This document shows, piece after piece, positions 45,023 through 58,700 of a DNA stretch of 64,000 nucleotides (within the stretch, counting starts at the first letter, position 1; each line of letters begins with the position of its first letter). Below the pieces are notes generated by a model. That model did no database searches, had not been told where the DNA came from, and saw only the letters and a program-made list of their open reading frames with translations. Both the position numbers and the translations under genes were made by a program. The DNA lies in NCBI GenBank assembly GCA_038363925.1, contig JAQQWL010000009.1, positions 930,001-994,000 on the forward strand, read 5' to 3'. The stretch is from Apiospora phragmitis. Its lineage: Eukaryota; Ascomycota; Sordariomycetes; Amphisphaeriales; Apiosporaceae.

Positions 45023-47302
45023 ATGAGCGAAAACGGCGGCAGACCGGCCCGAGAGGTCAAGGACCACTTCCTGTTCGAGGTGGCGACCGAGGTTGCCCAT
45101 CGTGGTAAGTACACACCCACCAGAGATACTGCTTTCCCCCGGTGTCTTCCTTCCAATCGGCTCCCAGAGACTAAAATGCGCCCCATGTAGTCGGTGGTAT
45201 CTATTCCGTGATCAAGTCCAAGGCTCCCGTTACGACAGCCGAGTATGGCGACCGATATACACTTATTGGCCCTCTCAACCACGCTTCGGCCGCTGTCGAG
45301 GTGGAAGAGTTGGAGCCCACGTCACCCGAGTTGTCTGAGTCCATCGAGGCCATGAGGAACCGGGGCATTGGCATTCTCTATGGACGCTGGCTTATTGAGG
45401 GCGCCCCGAGGGTCCTTTTGATCGATACCAAAACGGCTTACAAGTACTTGGACGAGTGGAAGGCGGATCTTTGGAATGTTGCCAGCATCCCTTCCCCTCC
45501 TGGCGACAACGAGACAAACGAGGCCATTGTGTTTGGTTACCTGGTCGCGTGGTTTCTTGGCGAGTACGTCTCGCGCCAAAAGACCAAGGCTGTTATTGCC
45601 CACTTCCACGAATGGCTTGCTGGTGTTGCGCTGCCGCTGACCAAGAAGCGCCGCATGGATGTCACAACCATCTTCACAACCCATGCCACCCTCCTCGGCC
45701 GTTACCTGTGTGCTGGCTCGGTCGACTTCTACAACAACCTTCAGTGGTTTGATGTGGACGCCGAGGCCGGCAAGCGAGGCATCTACCACCGCTACTGCAT
45801 TGAGCGCGCCGCTGCCCACGCTTGTGATGTCTTCACGACCGTCTCTCACATTACCGCCTTTGAAAGCGAACATCTGCTGAAGCGCAAACCTGACGGTGTA
45901 TTGCCCAATGGGTTGAACGTTACCAAGTTCTCAGCTATGCACGAGTTCCAGAACCTGCATCAGCAGTCCAAGGAGAAGATCCATGATTTTGTCCGTGGCC
46001 ATTTCTACGGGCACTACGATTTCAACCCCGAAGATACACTCTACTTCTTCACTGCAGGCCGTTACGAATTCCGAAACAAGGGCGTGGACATGTTCATCGA
46101 GTCTCTGGCCCGTTTGAACCACCGGCTCAAGGCGGCAGGCAGCAAGACCACTGTGGTGGCATTCATCATCATGCCTGCCCAGACCTCGTCTCTGACGGTA
46201 GAAGCCCTTAGAGGCCAGGCCGTGATCAAGTCGCTTCGGGATACCGTTGATGTCATCGAGCGCGGCATTGGTCGGCGCATCTTTGAGCGGTCACTGAAGT
46301 GGCACGATGGCGACCCGTTGCCAGACCAAAAGGAGCTCATTACCAGTGCAGACCGTGTCTTGCTTCGCCGCCGTCTATTTGCTATGAAGCGACACGGTCT
46401 ACCCCCCATTGTTACGCATAACATGGTGAACGATAGCGACGATCCCATCCTGAACCAGTTGCGCCGGGTTCAGCTCTTCAACCACCCTACAGACCGCGTC
46501 AAGGTCGTATTCCACCCAGAGTTCCTGAACGCGAGTAATCCTGTGTTGCCCATGGACTACGATGATTTCGGTTGGGGTACGCACCTGGGCGTCTTCTCGT
46601 CTTACTACGAGCCTTGGGGCTACACCCCGGCAGAGTGCACAGTCATGGGTGTCCCAAGTATCACAACTAATCTGTCCGGATTCGGTTGCTACATGGAGGA
46701 GCTGATCGAGAACTCGAGCGACTACGGTATCTACATTGTGGACCGCCGCAACAAGGGCGTGGACGACTCGGTCAACGAGCTTACGTCTCAGATGTTGGAG
46801 TTCTGCCAAAAGAGCCGCCGCCAACGTATCAACCAACGGAATCGAACCGAGCGACTTAGCGATCTCCTCGACTGGAAGAGGATGGGTATGGAATACGTCA
46901 AGGCGCGACAGTTGGCCTTGCGACGGGCGTATCCTGCATCCTTCAGCGGAGAAGGCCATGAAAGCGAGGACGACTCTTTCGGTATTGGCGACCAGAAGAT
47001 CTCCCGGCCGTTCTCTGTGCCCGGATCGCCCCGCGACCGTGCGGGTATGATGACGCCTGGCGACTTTGCTAGCTTGCAGGAGGGCCATGAGGGGCTGAGC
47101 ACTGAGGACTACGTGGCTTGGAAGCTTCCGTAAGTGGAATGACCCAGAATGTGATGGGGAAGAGAGACATAACTAACTGTGAACTAGTGAGGAAGAAGAT
47201 CCTGATGAGTATCCCTTCCCTCTGACTCTGCGGACCAAGCAGAAGGGAGGTATCTCGGGGACAGCTAGCCCGCTCGAAAGTGTTCCATTGAACGGCAACT
47301 AG
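45023..47302 (+). CDS. gsy-1: Glycogen synthase
   Basis: A UDP-glucose-dependent glycogen synthase (GT3 family), the cytosolic enzyme that extends alpha-1,4-glucan chains started by glycogenin. There are three exons: 45023-45104, 45191-47129 and 47188-47302. The introns have GTAAGT donors and TAG acceptors. The product is 711 residues, the usual fungal length. Visible features: [13 protein letters not shown] at the N-terminus with the UDP-glucose loop (VGGIY), [31 protein letters not shown] (the catalytic E-x7-E region), and the regulatory arginine cluster [17 protein letters not shown] that binds glucose-6-phosphate in yeast Gsy2. The C-terminal tail carries Ser/Thr sites such as RPFSVPGSP and MMTPGD expected to be phosphorylated. 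All phases match and the frame is intact. Confidence 0.96.
45105..45190 (+). other. First intron of gsy-1
   Basis: GTAAGTACAC to CATGTAG. Splicing joins TEVAHR to VGGIYSV within a highly conserved stretch. Confidence 0.92.
47130..47187 (+). other. Second intron of gsy-1
   Basis: GTAAGTGG, branch AACTAACTG and acceptor AACTAG. It joins WKLP to [12 protein letters not shown]. Confidence 0.92.
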
Positions 47303-48869
47303 GCTGGCTGTACGAGAACATCTGTAGACTGGACGGATTCCTCTAAATTGGAGCTTAGAGGATCAAAGCATGCGCTGACGAGGATGAAGGGGCACGATTG
47401 AACGACGTTTGGGACGAAAGGATGTGGCTAAGAGACATGAGAGCCCTGCATAGCCCTCACTCTCACTTTCTCGTCTCCTTTTTCGTTTGGCCTGATTTGC
47501 ATAGCACTCACTAAAGATTAACGCATTAGCTGGCAGTTGAGTGGGCTGTTTTGCTTCGTCCTCTTGCCTCCCTCAACTACTATGCAACAGCAACAGCATT
47601 ACGAAGCATAACAACAGCATAGCTTTTTCACTTGTCCCCTTCATCCGTTTCTCCTCGTCTGCGTTGGTGTGTGTATGTGTGTCGGGTTCTCCTCTTCCCC
47701 GGCCCACGTGTGTATGAATTATTATTGTAAAGTGGTATTGATTGGTCGGGTTCGGGTATTATTACTTACCAGTATTATAAGTGTGTGTGTATGGTTTGGG
47801 ACTCGGTGTTTATAATCAAAATGGAATTAAATATTCAATGACATCCGTCAAGACTTATGCGTGTGTTTTCAGCAATGTGCGACTCTTGTTTATTATCACC
47901 ATGTTATATAGCCTAGGAGTGCATTTTGCTCTGGACCATAATTACGATAAATACACACATAGGATTCAGCAAATTAGGAAAGGCACCATCATGATCGTTG
48001 GTAACTTTGAAATATTCAATCTATCAACATCGAATCTGCTGTCAATCTTGTCCCGGGCAACTTCTTCCTACCCCTTTGCCCCCCTTGTCCGTCATCGCGA
48101 CCAACGACAAACAAATTAGGCAAGCAGCAACGAAGCCTGACAGGTCTTATACGGCTGCAGCCACCTTTAGAGAGAAACCAAATCGAATAAAAAGATATGA
48201 CGAAGAGAAGAAGAAACAAAAAAAAATCCGGGTATACGTATGAAGAACCATCCACCAGCAAACTGCTGCCCCCTCTCGTCTCCTTATTGCTCCAAGCCAA
48301 AGGCGAGCATATATATGTGTATACCTCCTGTGCAGCGGCCGTGGTACTTTTTCATCTCATCATGAAAATTGTAGTGGTACATTGAAAAAGGTGATTTGGC
48401 ATGAGACTTTCCTTTTCATATCGCTCCATAGATTAAAAAAAGCCCAATAGTTTGTCTGGGCCAGTTCTCCCTCCCTCTCCCCCTTATTCTGCCTACCGCA
48501 CCTGTAGAGGCGCTCTCATCTTCTGTGGTATGAAATTGACGGCCGTTGATGGTCATATGGCGATGCCGCATGATTGAATTGCATTTATCGTTTGGCGCAC
48601 CGTTGTTGTCGCTCTTGCCAGGCGGTTGCACCGTCCGCAAGAAGACGGTCGAATGAGCGAGTATCGCCCTCAGCGTTGGGCAGATCGCCTGCCTCCGGGG
48701 AAATCCATAACGTCCGCCTCGTGGACATTCCCTTCCGCAAATCATGCCGAGGAGCCGTACTCGAGGGTGGCCCTCTATTGATAACACTTCCTAATAAGCC
48801 TCCAATGTCGATTGATGACACACCACTGATACAGGCAAACGCATAGCAAAGAGTAGGCTCGTGAGAAGC
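47303..48869. other. Convergent intergenic region
   Basis: This lies between the stops of gsy-1 and the F-box gene. It is rich in T and short TG runs, as expected for two 3' untranslated regions facing each other. No gene is recognised. Confidence 0.5.
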
Positions 48870-50842
48870 TCAACGCCACAAGTCCCTGTCGCCCTTGCCT
48901 CCCGAGCTGCTCATAGGGCGAGGCCACTCATCCCTAGCGCCACCCGAATCCATGCTTCCATTTCTCAGGCCAGAACTGCGGCGTCCTGTGGGAGCTTCAG
49001 GGCTCGAGGGGACGGCGAGGAAGCCGCCTGTCCCGTTGGACATCACAACACTCCTTCGAGCCCCCGCAGCGCCTTCCCGCCAAGTTGCTCCGGCATCTGC
49101 CAGACCATAGGAGCTTAAGGGGACGTTTGGTGGAGGCTGAACTGCCATTTCGAGCATGCCCTCGGCGGCCACCACCCCCACCGTATCCGGGTGCGTCGAT
49201 AGGGTCCATCTTCACGATGCTCCAGTCGATATCATCTTCGTCGCCTTTAGTGTAGATTTCGAGCGTCTGGTTCAAGTTCAAGACGGGCGGGCCAAAACCA
49301 CCATGTCCTGCCCCTGCAAATGGGTTTGTAGAAGCCGCAGAAGCGAACGGATTATTGCTGCTGAACCGGTTTTGATTGGGCGCAGCGAATGGCGATGGCG
49401 CCAGCTTCATGGAATGGGAGCTGCTCGGACGAGCAGAACCGCTACCAGCGAAAGATGGCATGGGCGGCGGCAACCCGGCCATCGTATCCGGAAAGCCGGG
49501 GTCGCGGACATAAAGAGACGATAAACGCGGTAGACCACCGGCAAAGAGGGACTGAGCCAGGTAGTTGTAGTAGCCTTGCGTCATGCCAATGTACGCGCTC
49601 ATTTTGGGGGACGCGGTGATCTCGTAGCGCAAGGTTTCCAGAGAGAAATTTGCGATAGGCGGAATAGGCGTGTTGAGAGAGGGAACGCGGATTCCACTTC
49701 GCTCACCATAGTTAAGGCCTGGAGCCTAGGGGCGTCGGCCAGGAAATCCTGGAGGTTCTGTGGGCGCACGCCGGTGCTGATGATGGAGAGCACCTTCAGT
49801 CGCATCTGTGCATCGCGACGGGAAAGGTAAGCGGCGAGTCCGGCCGATGTGACTCGCGGCGTCTCGACGAGATCAAGTTCAACCAGAGCCGGAAAAGCTG
49901 GCAGCATATCGTTGTTTTGGAAGATATCATCGTCCACAACGTAGCTGTCGGTGATCTTCAACGCACGCAACTTGGGCAAGACAGAGAGGACATGGCGCAA
50001 GGCAGCCGGATCCACGTTGATCTTGACGAGTTCCATAACCTCGAGATTTGGCCAGATGTCACCTTTGTTCAGGGCCTCGAGGCTCCGTTCGCTCCCAGCC
50101 TTGAACGTCATCTTTCTAAGATCCGGACAGCGGGCTTGGACCTCGAACTTGAGCGTCGTGTAGGCCGGTTCGTCCTCGAAGAAGCCGTCTGGCAGGTCGA
50201 CATAGCGCAGGTTGGGCAAGACGGCGATGGTCCTGGCCAGGGCCGAGGAGCGCGACTCCGTAGCATATAGGGCGTCTTGAGGAAGTTCACCATCTTTCCG
50301 AGGCGCGTAGGGTCGTCTCGAAGAGTGCGACAGAGAAGAGAGAGGCGCGCACCGGCCGTGTCCTCGGGCACGCCGTTGCGGTCCCAACGACTGCTGTTGC
50401 GCTTGCGCTTGTCGGAGAGGAAGATCTCGCGTTCGCAGTAGTGAACCGAGTCGATACGGATGCTGTGGTACAGGACGGGGATAGCAGCCTTGCGCCACTT
50501 CCTGCAAACCATGCCGGCGTGGGCGAGGTCTCGTTGGTCACACAGCATGCAAGCATCTTCTAAGGCGCTCTGTTCGCAGTTCTCGTAGGATTCGTCTTGG
50601 GAATGGGGGCAGACGAAGGTGAAGATCCTCTGCAAGACCGGGACGGGGAGATCGAGCCAAGGCGCAGAGCCGGTAGGATAGGCCTGTGAGCCATTGTAGT
50701 ATTTATTGTGGCCGTTGGTAGGCTTGGAGTTGGAGTAGGCGTCGGGGTAGCGCTGGTCGCGGTCGTAATTGAAGTTCTGGGGCTCTATCTTTCCCTTGGA
50801 CTTTTTGCTGCGCCGAAACAGTTTCATCACGGTGAACTTCAT
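48870..50842 (-). CDS. F-box protein with leucine-rich repeats, frameshifted
   Basis: A substrate-recognition subunit of an SCF ubiquitin ligase, by family analogy; the target is unknown. The product is about 657 residues. A basic start (MKLFRRSKKSK) is followed by an F-box at about 65-135 (WLDLPVPVLQRIFTFV, then CRKWRKAAIPVLYHSI). Irregular leucine-rich repeats follow: LPNLRYVDLP, LEVMELVKINVD, LPKLRALKITDSYV, FPALVELDLVETPRV and LKVLSIISTGV. After MSAYIGMTQGYYNYLAQSLF the tail is Gly/Ser/Pro-rich. Three single-base shifts are required: a missing C at 50258-50259, a missing G at 49681-49683 and an extra G at 49119-49122, all in C/G runs on the plus strand. A start at the second ATG, five codons in, is equally possible. 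Confidence 0.85.
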
Positions 50843-52716
50843 GGTTACAAAAGAGGGGTGGGAGAAAGTAGCGAGGTTGAGGGACGGCGAGCCTTACCGT
50901 TCCCTCTGTCCTCGGCCACGGGGGGATATATATTAAACCATTCAAGTACGCAATACTGTTCGGGAAAAGGAGCCTATCCTAGCAGCTGGCAAAGTGGTTG
51001 GTAGAAGGCGGGAGATCTGGGGGCGGAGGATTGGTAAAAGGATTGGAGAGGGGCGTGGTCGATCGCTCCCCTGTTGAGGTACAGACGTTGGCTCGAGCCG
51101 AGCGTTTGATTGGTTTGTTGGCTGAGTGCTCGAGTAGAGGCAGGAATGGAGAACGGTGACGATGACGGTTGCCCCCCAAACACCCCCTACGTATGTCGCT
51201 TAAAATTGAGCTTGTATATAGACCAAGGTCGATCAGAGAGAGGGTAGACCCGGCGAGCAGGATTTGTCAAGATAACCTTGTTGTATGTGGAAAGAGTAGG
51301 TTGAGGTAGGTTGAGATGTCAGGCGGATCAGTCAGTGCTTGGCAGTTGCTTGTGTGTGTCCTCAGCAATGAACGGATCAATCGGCGGATGTCCAAATTAA
51401 ACGATACGAAATTAAGAGACTGGTTGAGATCCAGATTTGCTGGATTGATAAGGATGTACGTATTGGGATAATCGAGCAGATCGAATGGGCGAGGCAAAGG
51501 CCAAGAAAAAGCAAGGCAGCGAGCTGTGTGCATGTAATTGAATTGAATTGAATCTGATTCAACTGATTGACTTGGAATGAACAGGAAACAAAGAAGAAGT
51601 TAGTTGGTGGTGCCCCCTCCAGATTATTTCGGTCGCTGCCAGGGTTCGGGATTGGCATATGTCAGCTGTCAGGACCTCAGCATGCACCAAGACAAAGGCA
51701 AGTCGAGGAGCGCTGGCCAATTAGACGACGGGATGATTGTTCGTTCTGTTCCCTTTTTACTCTTTTACCACTGATGAACTCGTGCCTGAGAGGGCGAAGT
51801 CGTACCTAGGTTCGGGGCTAGTCATCCAGCAATCCCAGAGCTCCTGCGGTGCCTGCGGTGCCTGCGGTGCCTGCGGTTAGGGGTCCCTTTTCAGCGCCCC
51901 CATTCCCAGCTTCTGCTCATTCTGTTCAGGGGTCCCTGGCCCATATCCTCTGATTGGCCTGACCCCTGGCTAGCCGCCTGGATGGAGCAAGTCGTCACTT
52001 GAGCTGCTGCCGTCAGTCCCCACCACTTCCCCCCATTTTGTTTCAGTACATACCTCATATCGCGATGGATAGTAGTATTTTGCGACCCTACATAGACAAA
52101 ATTCTTTCCGGATGGCACTATTTCTACCCCATCATTCGAGACTGGCCTGTCCAGAACCTGTCGAGTCTCTTTGGGTCGCCCATTTGATGATGTCCTCGAT
52201 GTGCTTCTATCACCAAGTAGGGTTGAGCCGTCATCTGTGCTTCCAGTGCGCCGGAAGCACAAGATTCCACTAACCAGTCAAACTTTCGGCCGTTACGACC
52301 ACACTTCGGCTGCATCTTTAAACATGGCCCCGTGGATCTCTAGCATGTGCTTGGCATTTTGGAGACTCTAGGTGCCCAGCAAAATCAGATGTCGTGCATA
52401 ATGAATACAAGGCGTACATTTTATTCGTGTCTAGAATAGCGAACGTGTCTCGAGAGACACTCAAATTACAATCAACAGTTCTTATACATAATCTGGGTTT
52501 ACCATTGCCTTAAGGCAGCCCATCGGCGTTCGTACGCCTTTCTCTCCTCCCCTGACCCTAGACATGATGATGCCAGAATCCATTCCCTGATACAAAGTCT
52601 TTTTGGAATCGCCATCGTACAATGCCAGGAACGCCTTCGCTGCACCCCCATCGCAATGCAAATTAGAAGTCACCCGAAACATGCCACCCCAACGAAGAAA
52701 GAAAGAGGTACCCCGC
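50843..52716. other. Intergenic region, no gene recognised
   Basis: This is the promoter side of the F-box gene and the 3' flank of tra1. Besides a short 9-base tandem repeat (listed separately) nothing is recognised. Confidence 0.5.
51844..51877. repeat. Short tandem repeat, unit CTGCGGTGC
   Basis: Three complete copies of a 9-base unit plus a partial fourth, without interruption. Confidence 0.9.
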
Positions 52717-55700
52717 TCAGAGGTAGGGCATCCAGAGAGCATCGCACTGCCCCAGGTTGATCGGGTTGACCGCCTTCGCAATCAGATCAATCACCGTCTG
52801 GTTGGCCGGCAGGTTGCCCACGGGACTAGCCGCCAGACTGACTGCTCGCTTCACAATCATGTCGCAGTTCGTCTGCACCGTGTCACGCAACTGGTTTTCG
52901 TTGAGGTGGATCGCCCGGTGGCTGCTCGTAAACCAGAAGATCATCTCGTCACGCACAAACAGCGTGAGTGCGTGTTCGAGCTCAAACTCGGGTTCGGTGA
53001 GGCAACGCGCGATGGCCATGATGGCACAGCTGAAAATGCCTTCGGTGGCCAGAGGACCCATGAGCGTCTGCAGGTTGGGCGTAAGTCGGAACGGCACAGG
53101 CTGGGGTTGTGGAAGAAAGGCTTGGCCGGTGCCATGAACGACATCAACTCCGATCCCCAGATCTTGCCCGATCCTCGCGCGATATTGATCTTGTGCGGAT
53201 ATCGGCCCGTCATGTAGAGAATATAAGTCATGAAAGTCAAAGCCGAAAGCTGGTAAGAGAAGCGACGTCGGAACAGCCAGAACTCGGAGAATTCGGGGAA
53301 GGTGGCCTGGAAATAGTCCAGGGCGACGGTATGAGGAACCCACTTCTCCTGGATCGCTGTAAACACTTCAAGGCGAGCATTAACGCCAGAATCGTGTTTC
53401 TGGTTTATGTTAGCATGACTGGCAGGGTCCATGTGCAGGGGTTGACTAACCGCTCCCTTGGGCTCAATGAGCGCCCTCAACTTGTCCATCGTGAACAACA
53501 CCGGCTCGTCCTTCTGCATGCTATTGCGCCTGCAATGGTCCTCGAAAATCCCTTGCAAGGTGATATAGGAGGTATCCTCTTGTACGATTCTTATGTGCGG
53601 TGCAAGGGGAACCATCAGTGGAAGAGTGAACTGTAGATCTCGGCGCCGAGACTCCTTCCGCTTAGTAAGAGTCTGGTTCAGATGTCGGAAGAGCTGCAAG
53701 ATTCTCTCTTCCCTACGGCAGTGCCGTGCTGCTGGGTGTTGGATGGCGAATGCATGGATGCTACCATCGTGACCACGGATTGTGATGCGACGATGAGAGA
53801 CGCCGATTGCTCGGACCAGATCCACGTTAGGCAAGAAGCGCTCAATACGGATGAAGTCTTGGTTCTTATCCTTGTGTTGTAAATATTGGCCGGGAACCTC
53901 TACATCATCAAACTTCAGGTATCGGAAATCACTGAGATGTTTCGAGTACCGCTCCAGCGTATCCCGAGGGTTGCGACGATCCAGCTTTTCCTCGAACTTG
54001 TCACGCCACTTGCGCAGTTTATGGATGTATTCGTACATTGTTGGTTTGACGGATACAAAGTCGGTTTCGAATGAGGATTTGATGTGAGCTGGCAGGATTG
54101 TCTCCGCAAATCGTGTGATGTTGGTCTCGGTCGCAGCAGGCAGTTTGACGTCCTTGGCATACGAAGAAGGCATACGACTAACGTACGCAAGGCCATCGTT
54201 CAGTAGTGCGACGATCAACCGATAGGCATCCTCATCCGGCGGGCATTTGAAGTGCTTCTGAATCTGATCGACCATAGTTTCCATCGAGAGTGCTAGCAGA
54301 GGGAATGCTGTTTTCAGGGTCGACATGATCTCCTCTGTCAACTCCCACGGTGGCTTCTTTTGACCCGTGGTTGAAGGGGCTGCAGTTGCAGCTGCAGCAG
54401 TCTCGGTCTTTTGGTCACCCGCGGCCGTGGATGCTGGAGGAGGAACACTGCCAGCGTTTGGTGTAGCAGAGGCAGCTTTCTCGTCACTTGGCTCGGCCTT
54501 GGGCTGGGTAGCGGCTTCGCCACTGGCTGTCTGAGGTCTCGAGCCGGATTCCGTCTTCGCCTGAGGGTTCTCTTGCTTGGCCTGTGCAGGAGAGGTATTC
54601 GGCTTCCCGTTGGTCGCGGCAGCAGCCTGTGCTCTTTGTCGGGCCTTCTCTTTGGCTTCTTGGTTCTTCTTGATAACCAGCATGTCTTCGCGATTGGTTC
54701 GGAGCTGGAAGTACAGGGCTTGTGGGTAAGACTTGGCAATCTTCTGAAGTAGGACATGAACCCTGGGCGCCTCCTTGTGTCCAAGTCCGGTAAGGAGTTG
54801 GGGTATGAATGTGATCCAATACCAGACAGGGGTGTCGCCCTTATAATCTTCAAAGCCAGAGGCGATCGTGCCATTTGCATCGTCTAGGCTCAGAAGCCAG
54901 AGGATACGAGCAATAAGCTTTCGAGCTCTCCCATTCTTGTAGCTGCCAATGGCTTGGAGATACGACGTCAAAGCTTGCTTAGCCGAGTTGAGGTCGGTTG
55001 CGTCTTCCTTAAATTTGCGGTCGTTGAAGTATCCCCATTCGGCCCAAGCCTTGGCTTTGCTGATGTCGTAATACAGCGCCGTGCCATAGGCAGCATCGGC
55101 ATCCTCCTTTTGTTTCAGCTTCTCCAGGAACATGCCCTTGAGTGTGTAGAACTCGGCCTTCTGCTGGGCGTTGAAATAGTTCAAGTTGGTGTTGTTGATC
55201 ACGTCCAACCCACTGCTCAGCTCCTCCGGGTTTTCATAGTGGCATTTGGCCTGCTCTCTCAACTTGAGGAATGCCTCCTGGATCTCTATATTCGGCAGAG
55301 TATAGATACGGCTGAGTTGAGCGATGCATACTTCTGGAAGGTTGTGTTTGCGGGCAACATGGGCAAAGCGGTTGATAATCCAGGCTGTCTCGTGGTAGCC
55401 CCGGTATGCGAAGGAAGCGCCGTTAGCGTTGGGGCCTTGCTGGGGAAGCAGCTGGAGATATTGACTGTTGATCAGTGCGAAGATGTGCTGTCGCCATGTA
55501 ACCAAGTCTTGCCAGTCAGTAATATCATCCCAGACATTGGGCAGTCGGTCTCGCCAGGAACCTGGGAGTAATTTGAGCTCGCCTGACTTCACGTCGAGAT
55601 TCGCCTGGGTTGTGCTTGCTAGGCTCTGGCAGATAATGTTCGCATCATGGAGCTCGACAAGTTGTTGGAAGTTGTGAAGCATGGGAATATGAGCAGCTGT

Positions 55701-58700
55701 CAGGCGTCGCGGTAGCTGGTGCCACTTGCGAATCGACAGTTGAATTGCCTCGTCGCACACTCTGTTGAAGTCCGTCTGCGTTTCCGCACTCCTATTGTTA
55801 TGTAGCTTGAGCAGAGCCATAAAACCCTGGAAGAATGACCGTCGGGCAGTTGGGGCATCCATCACACCCTTAATGATGTGATCTAAACTGTCCCGGTGCT
55901 CTTGGTTCTGCCACATCTCAACACTGCGCCAGGCACACTCTAGTAGAAGATCCTGGAGGTTTTCGTGCTTGGCAAAGTCTTGAAGGATTTCCCACTGCTG
56001 TAGTTTCTCAGCACACAAGACCCAGTGGTCTTCCCAGAGCATGTACTCCCCCTGAGAAAAGGGGATCACGCCAGTGCGAGCCTTGATCTGAGCCGCTTCG
56101 TACATCTTCTGAGCTTTGTCCCACATGCCGTTCTGTTCGTAAGAAAGAGCAGCATTGGTCTCCACGAAGTGGCAGCGGCGGCGCCATGTACCGTAGAAGA
56201 GATCATCCTCCTTGAGGTTTGCGTAGAGCTCGACCAACGCATCAAGGTTGCTCTCGCGGACAGTCGATGATTCCCCGTCAGACTTAACAGCGGCTTTTTC
56301 GAGCTGAACAAGCGCTGTGTACCAAGCGTCGTAGGTTTTAGCCCCGAACTTCAGCACATGAGGGGGGATTTTGCACTCGGGCCATGCCTTAGCAGCGCCA
56401 GCTAGCAAAGACTGCACAACATTTGGTCTCTTATCTATTTGTCGTGAATGGAAATCCTTCGTTAGAAGAACTACCAGGCCCTTCTCGAGATCGGTCTTCT
56501 CCTCCTTGAGGGTGGCAGACCAGTAGATGGGAAACAAGACCACCCAGAGTTCATGGGCCAGATTCGTGTCAACATGCTGCAGTTGTATGAGGGGTTCAAT
56601 GACATCTCGTAGCTTGACATCACCCACCTCCATAACAAATCGTCGATGATTCGCCATGAACGTGTCGTACTTATCATCAGCCATGGCCGATGGGTCCCGG
56701 CTATCCTTGGCATATGTGCCAAAAGCAAGCGATGCGGGCAGTGTTCGGAAATCCTCGTGGTGAAGTTGAACGCTCGAATTGGCCTCTACCGCACCAAAAA
56801 GAAGTTGACAGGCCTGCGCAAGCCAGAATGAATCGGCCAATGTGTCCCAGTTCTGCGCCGTGATGACATATTGCAGACGAGCAGTGGCGGTCCGTGACAG
56901 AGACTTATCAAAGATGGCCATGAATCGGTTGCGCATATCAACATCTTGGGCTCTGGTACCTATCAAGAACGCATGTTCCATACGAACTGTAAGCTCCGTC
57001 CTAGTGATCTTTGGGTCTTCGTAGATGCGAATGACTAGCTCCAAGAATTTCGTGAGCATGGTAGGATCAGCTCGGTGTTCGAACGAAAGCATCTTATGCA
57101 ACACAGCAGTTTTCTCTTTGAGTGTAGGCCATGTGCCCTCGGATCGGAATACCCAGTCCTCGACCATCTCAAGAATCTTTTGGCAGAGAGGGATGCTGAG
57201 AGACTTTTCAACAAGGGTGGCCAGTACGCTGAGGAATGGCCGCCGGTTGTCACCAAGGATTTCCATGCGCATAGCCGTGACTTCAATTGCTTTGATCATC
57301 AGGTTTGTCTGAATCTCGAGTTCGTGGGCGGACATCTCCCCGTTTTGGGCAGTTGGGTCTGCCGCACGTATTGCCGTCACGCCCAGCTGGTGAGATGTAA
57401 CAGCACTGTAATGCGTGACATGCTCTCTGGCAAGCTTGACTTGAAGAGCTTTCATCAAGGCTGGTATGTGTTGGTCAATGACCGAAGGTTTGCGTTGCCC
57501 CAAAGACCAGAGAATGTTCACACCCGACACGTAATTCGATGCGTTCAAGGTCTCTGTAGCTATCATCGAGAGGAAGGTGACGATTTCAGACGTTGGCGCT
57601 TCGGCTTCCCCTTCGACATCAGCGTCTTCCATAGGAACATCCTCGGGGGCTGCATCGAGAATACGCTGCACAATAGATCTCATGGTCCGCCCATCGTCGT
57701 ATTCTTTATCTGCAAAATGGAGACAGTCCTGCAGCTCTGGATTATCAGATCTCAAGCTCTTCTCAAGGACCTTCTGCACGGATGGCATGTTCCTGACGAT
57801 CCACTCATCCTTTTTGAAGTTCAAGATTGTGCGGACGACCTGAAGAGTGTTGATGATGTTGGTAATGAACTTCTCATCGTACGCCTCCTTGTCATTGGGG
57901 TCTGCGCTAAGAATCTTCGAGGTCCTCTCGCTAGCAAGTACGACCTCCGTCACGTTGGGGAACAAATCGCACTCCAAGTCACCCCAGTACTGCGGTTGGA
58001 GCAGGTTGTACAGCAACGACATCGCCTTCTTGCACAGCTCAGTTGACTGAGGAGGCAATGCTGAAGCAGCGCCCGGAGGAGAGTCTCTTGGCTTAGCCGA
58101 TGGCACACGGTACCGTTCATTGAGCTGCGCGATGAACTCAACCAGGTATTTGACCATCTTGATTCGATACTGGTCCGGTATCTGGTACTCCTTGGTAGGC
58201 ACTGGCTGCCGAACAGTAGGCGGGGAGGATATTGGCTGATCGCTCTCGAGGCGCCGTTTCCTGGAGTTTGGAGATTCGGACGTAGTCCTGGCGGTGCCAT
58301 TATGAACACCATCAACACGTCTTTGCTCCCACTCCCAGACTAGCCACATCATGTTGAGGGCAAGCTTCTTACTCTCGTTAGAAGAGCTTTGTGGCGCAGA
58401 AACCTTCCTAAGAGACGTGACGATGAGTAAGGCGAACTTGTCACGAGACTCGAAGAACAAATCCGGGTGTCTGACGAGGAAGTGAAATATGCTTGTCATC
58501 TGCTGGACGTTTTGGCCTTCCTCGGCAAGGATCCGTCGCGGTGCCATAGCCCAGACTGCATTGCGGTCGCTAGGCGACGCGTTGCAACGTTTGGGGGAGG
58601 ACAGGGGCCATTAGCTCCAAGGCCTGCGTGACCAATGCTCGTCCCTCGTTTTGACTTGTCCGAAGTAGCGAATAGTAGACCTGGGTGACGATCTTGGCAG

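Noticed and set aside
46399..47088. 229-codon antisense frame inside glycogen synthase
   Set aside because: It is opposite one of the most conserved enzymes in the window and has no independent support.
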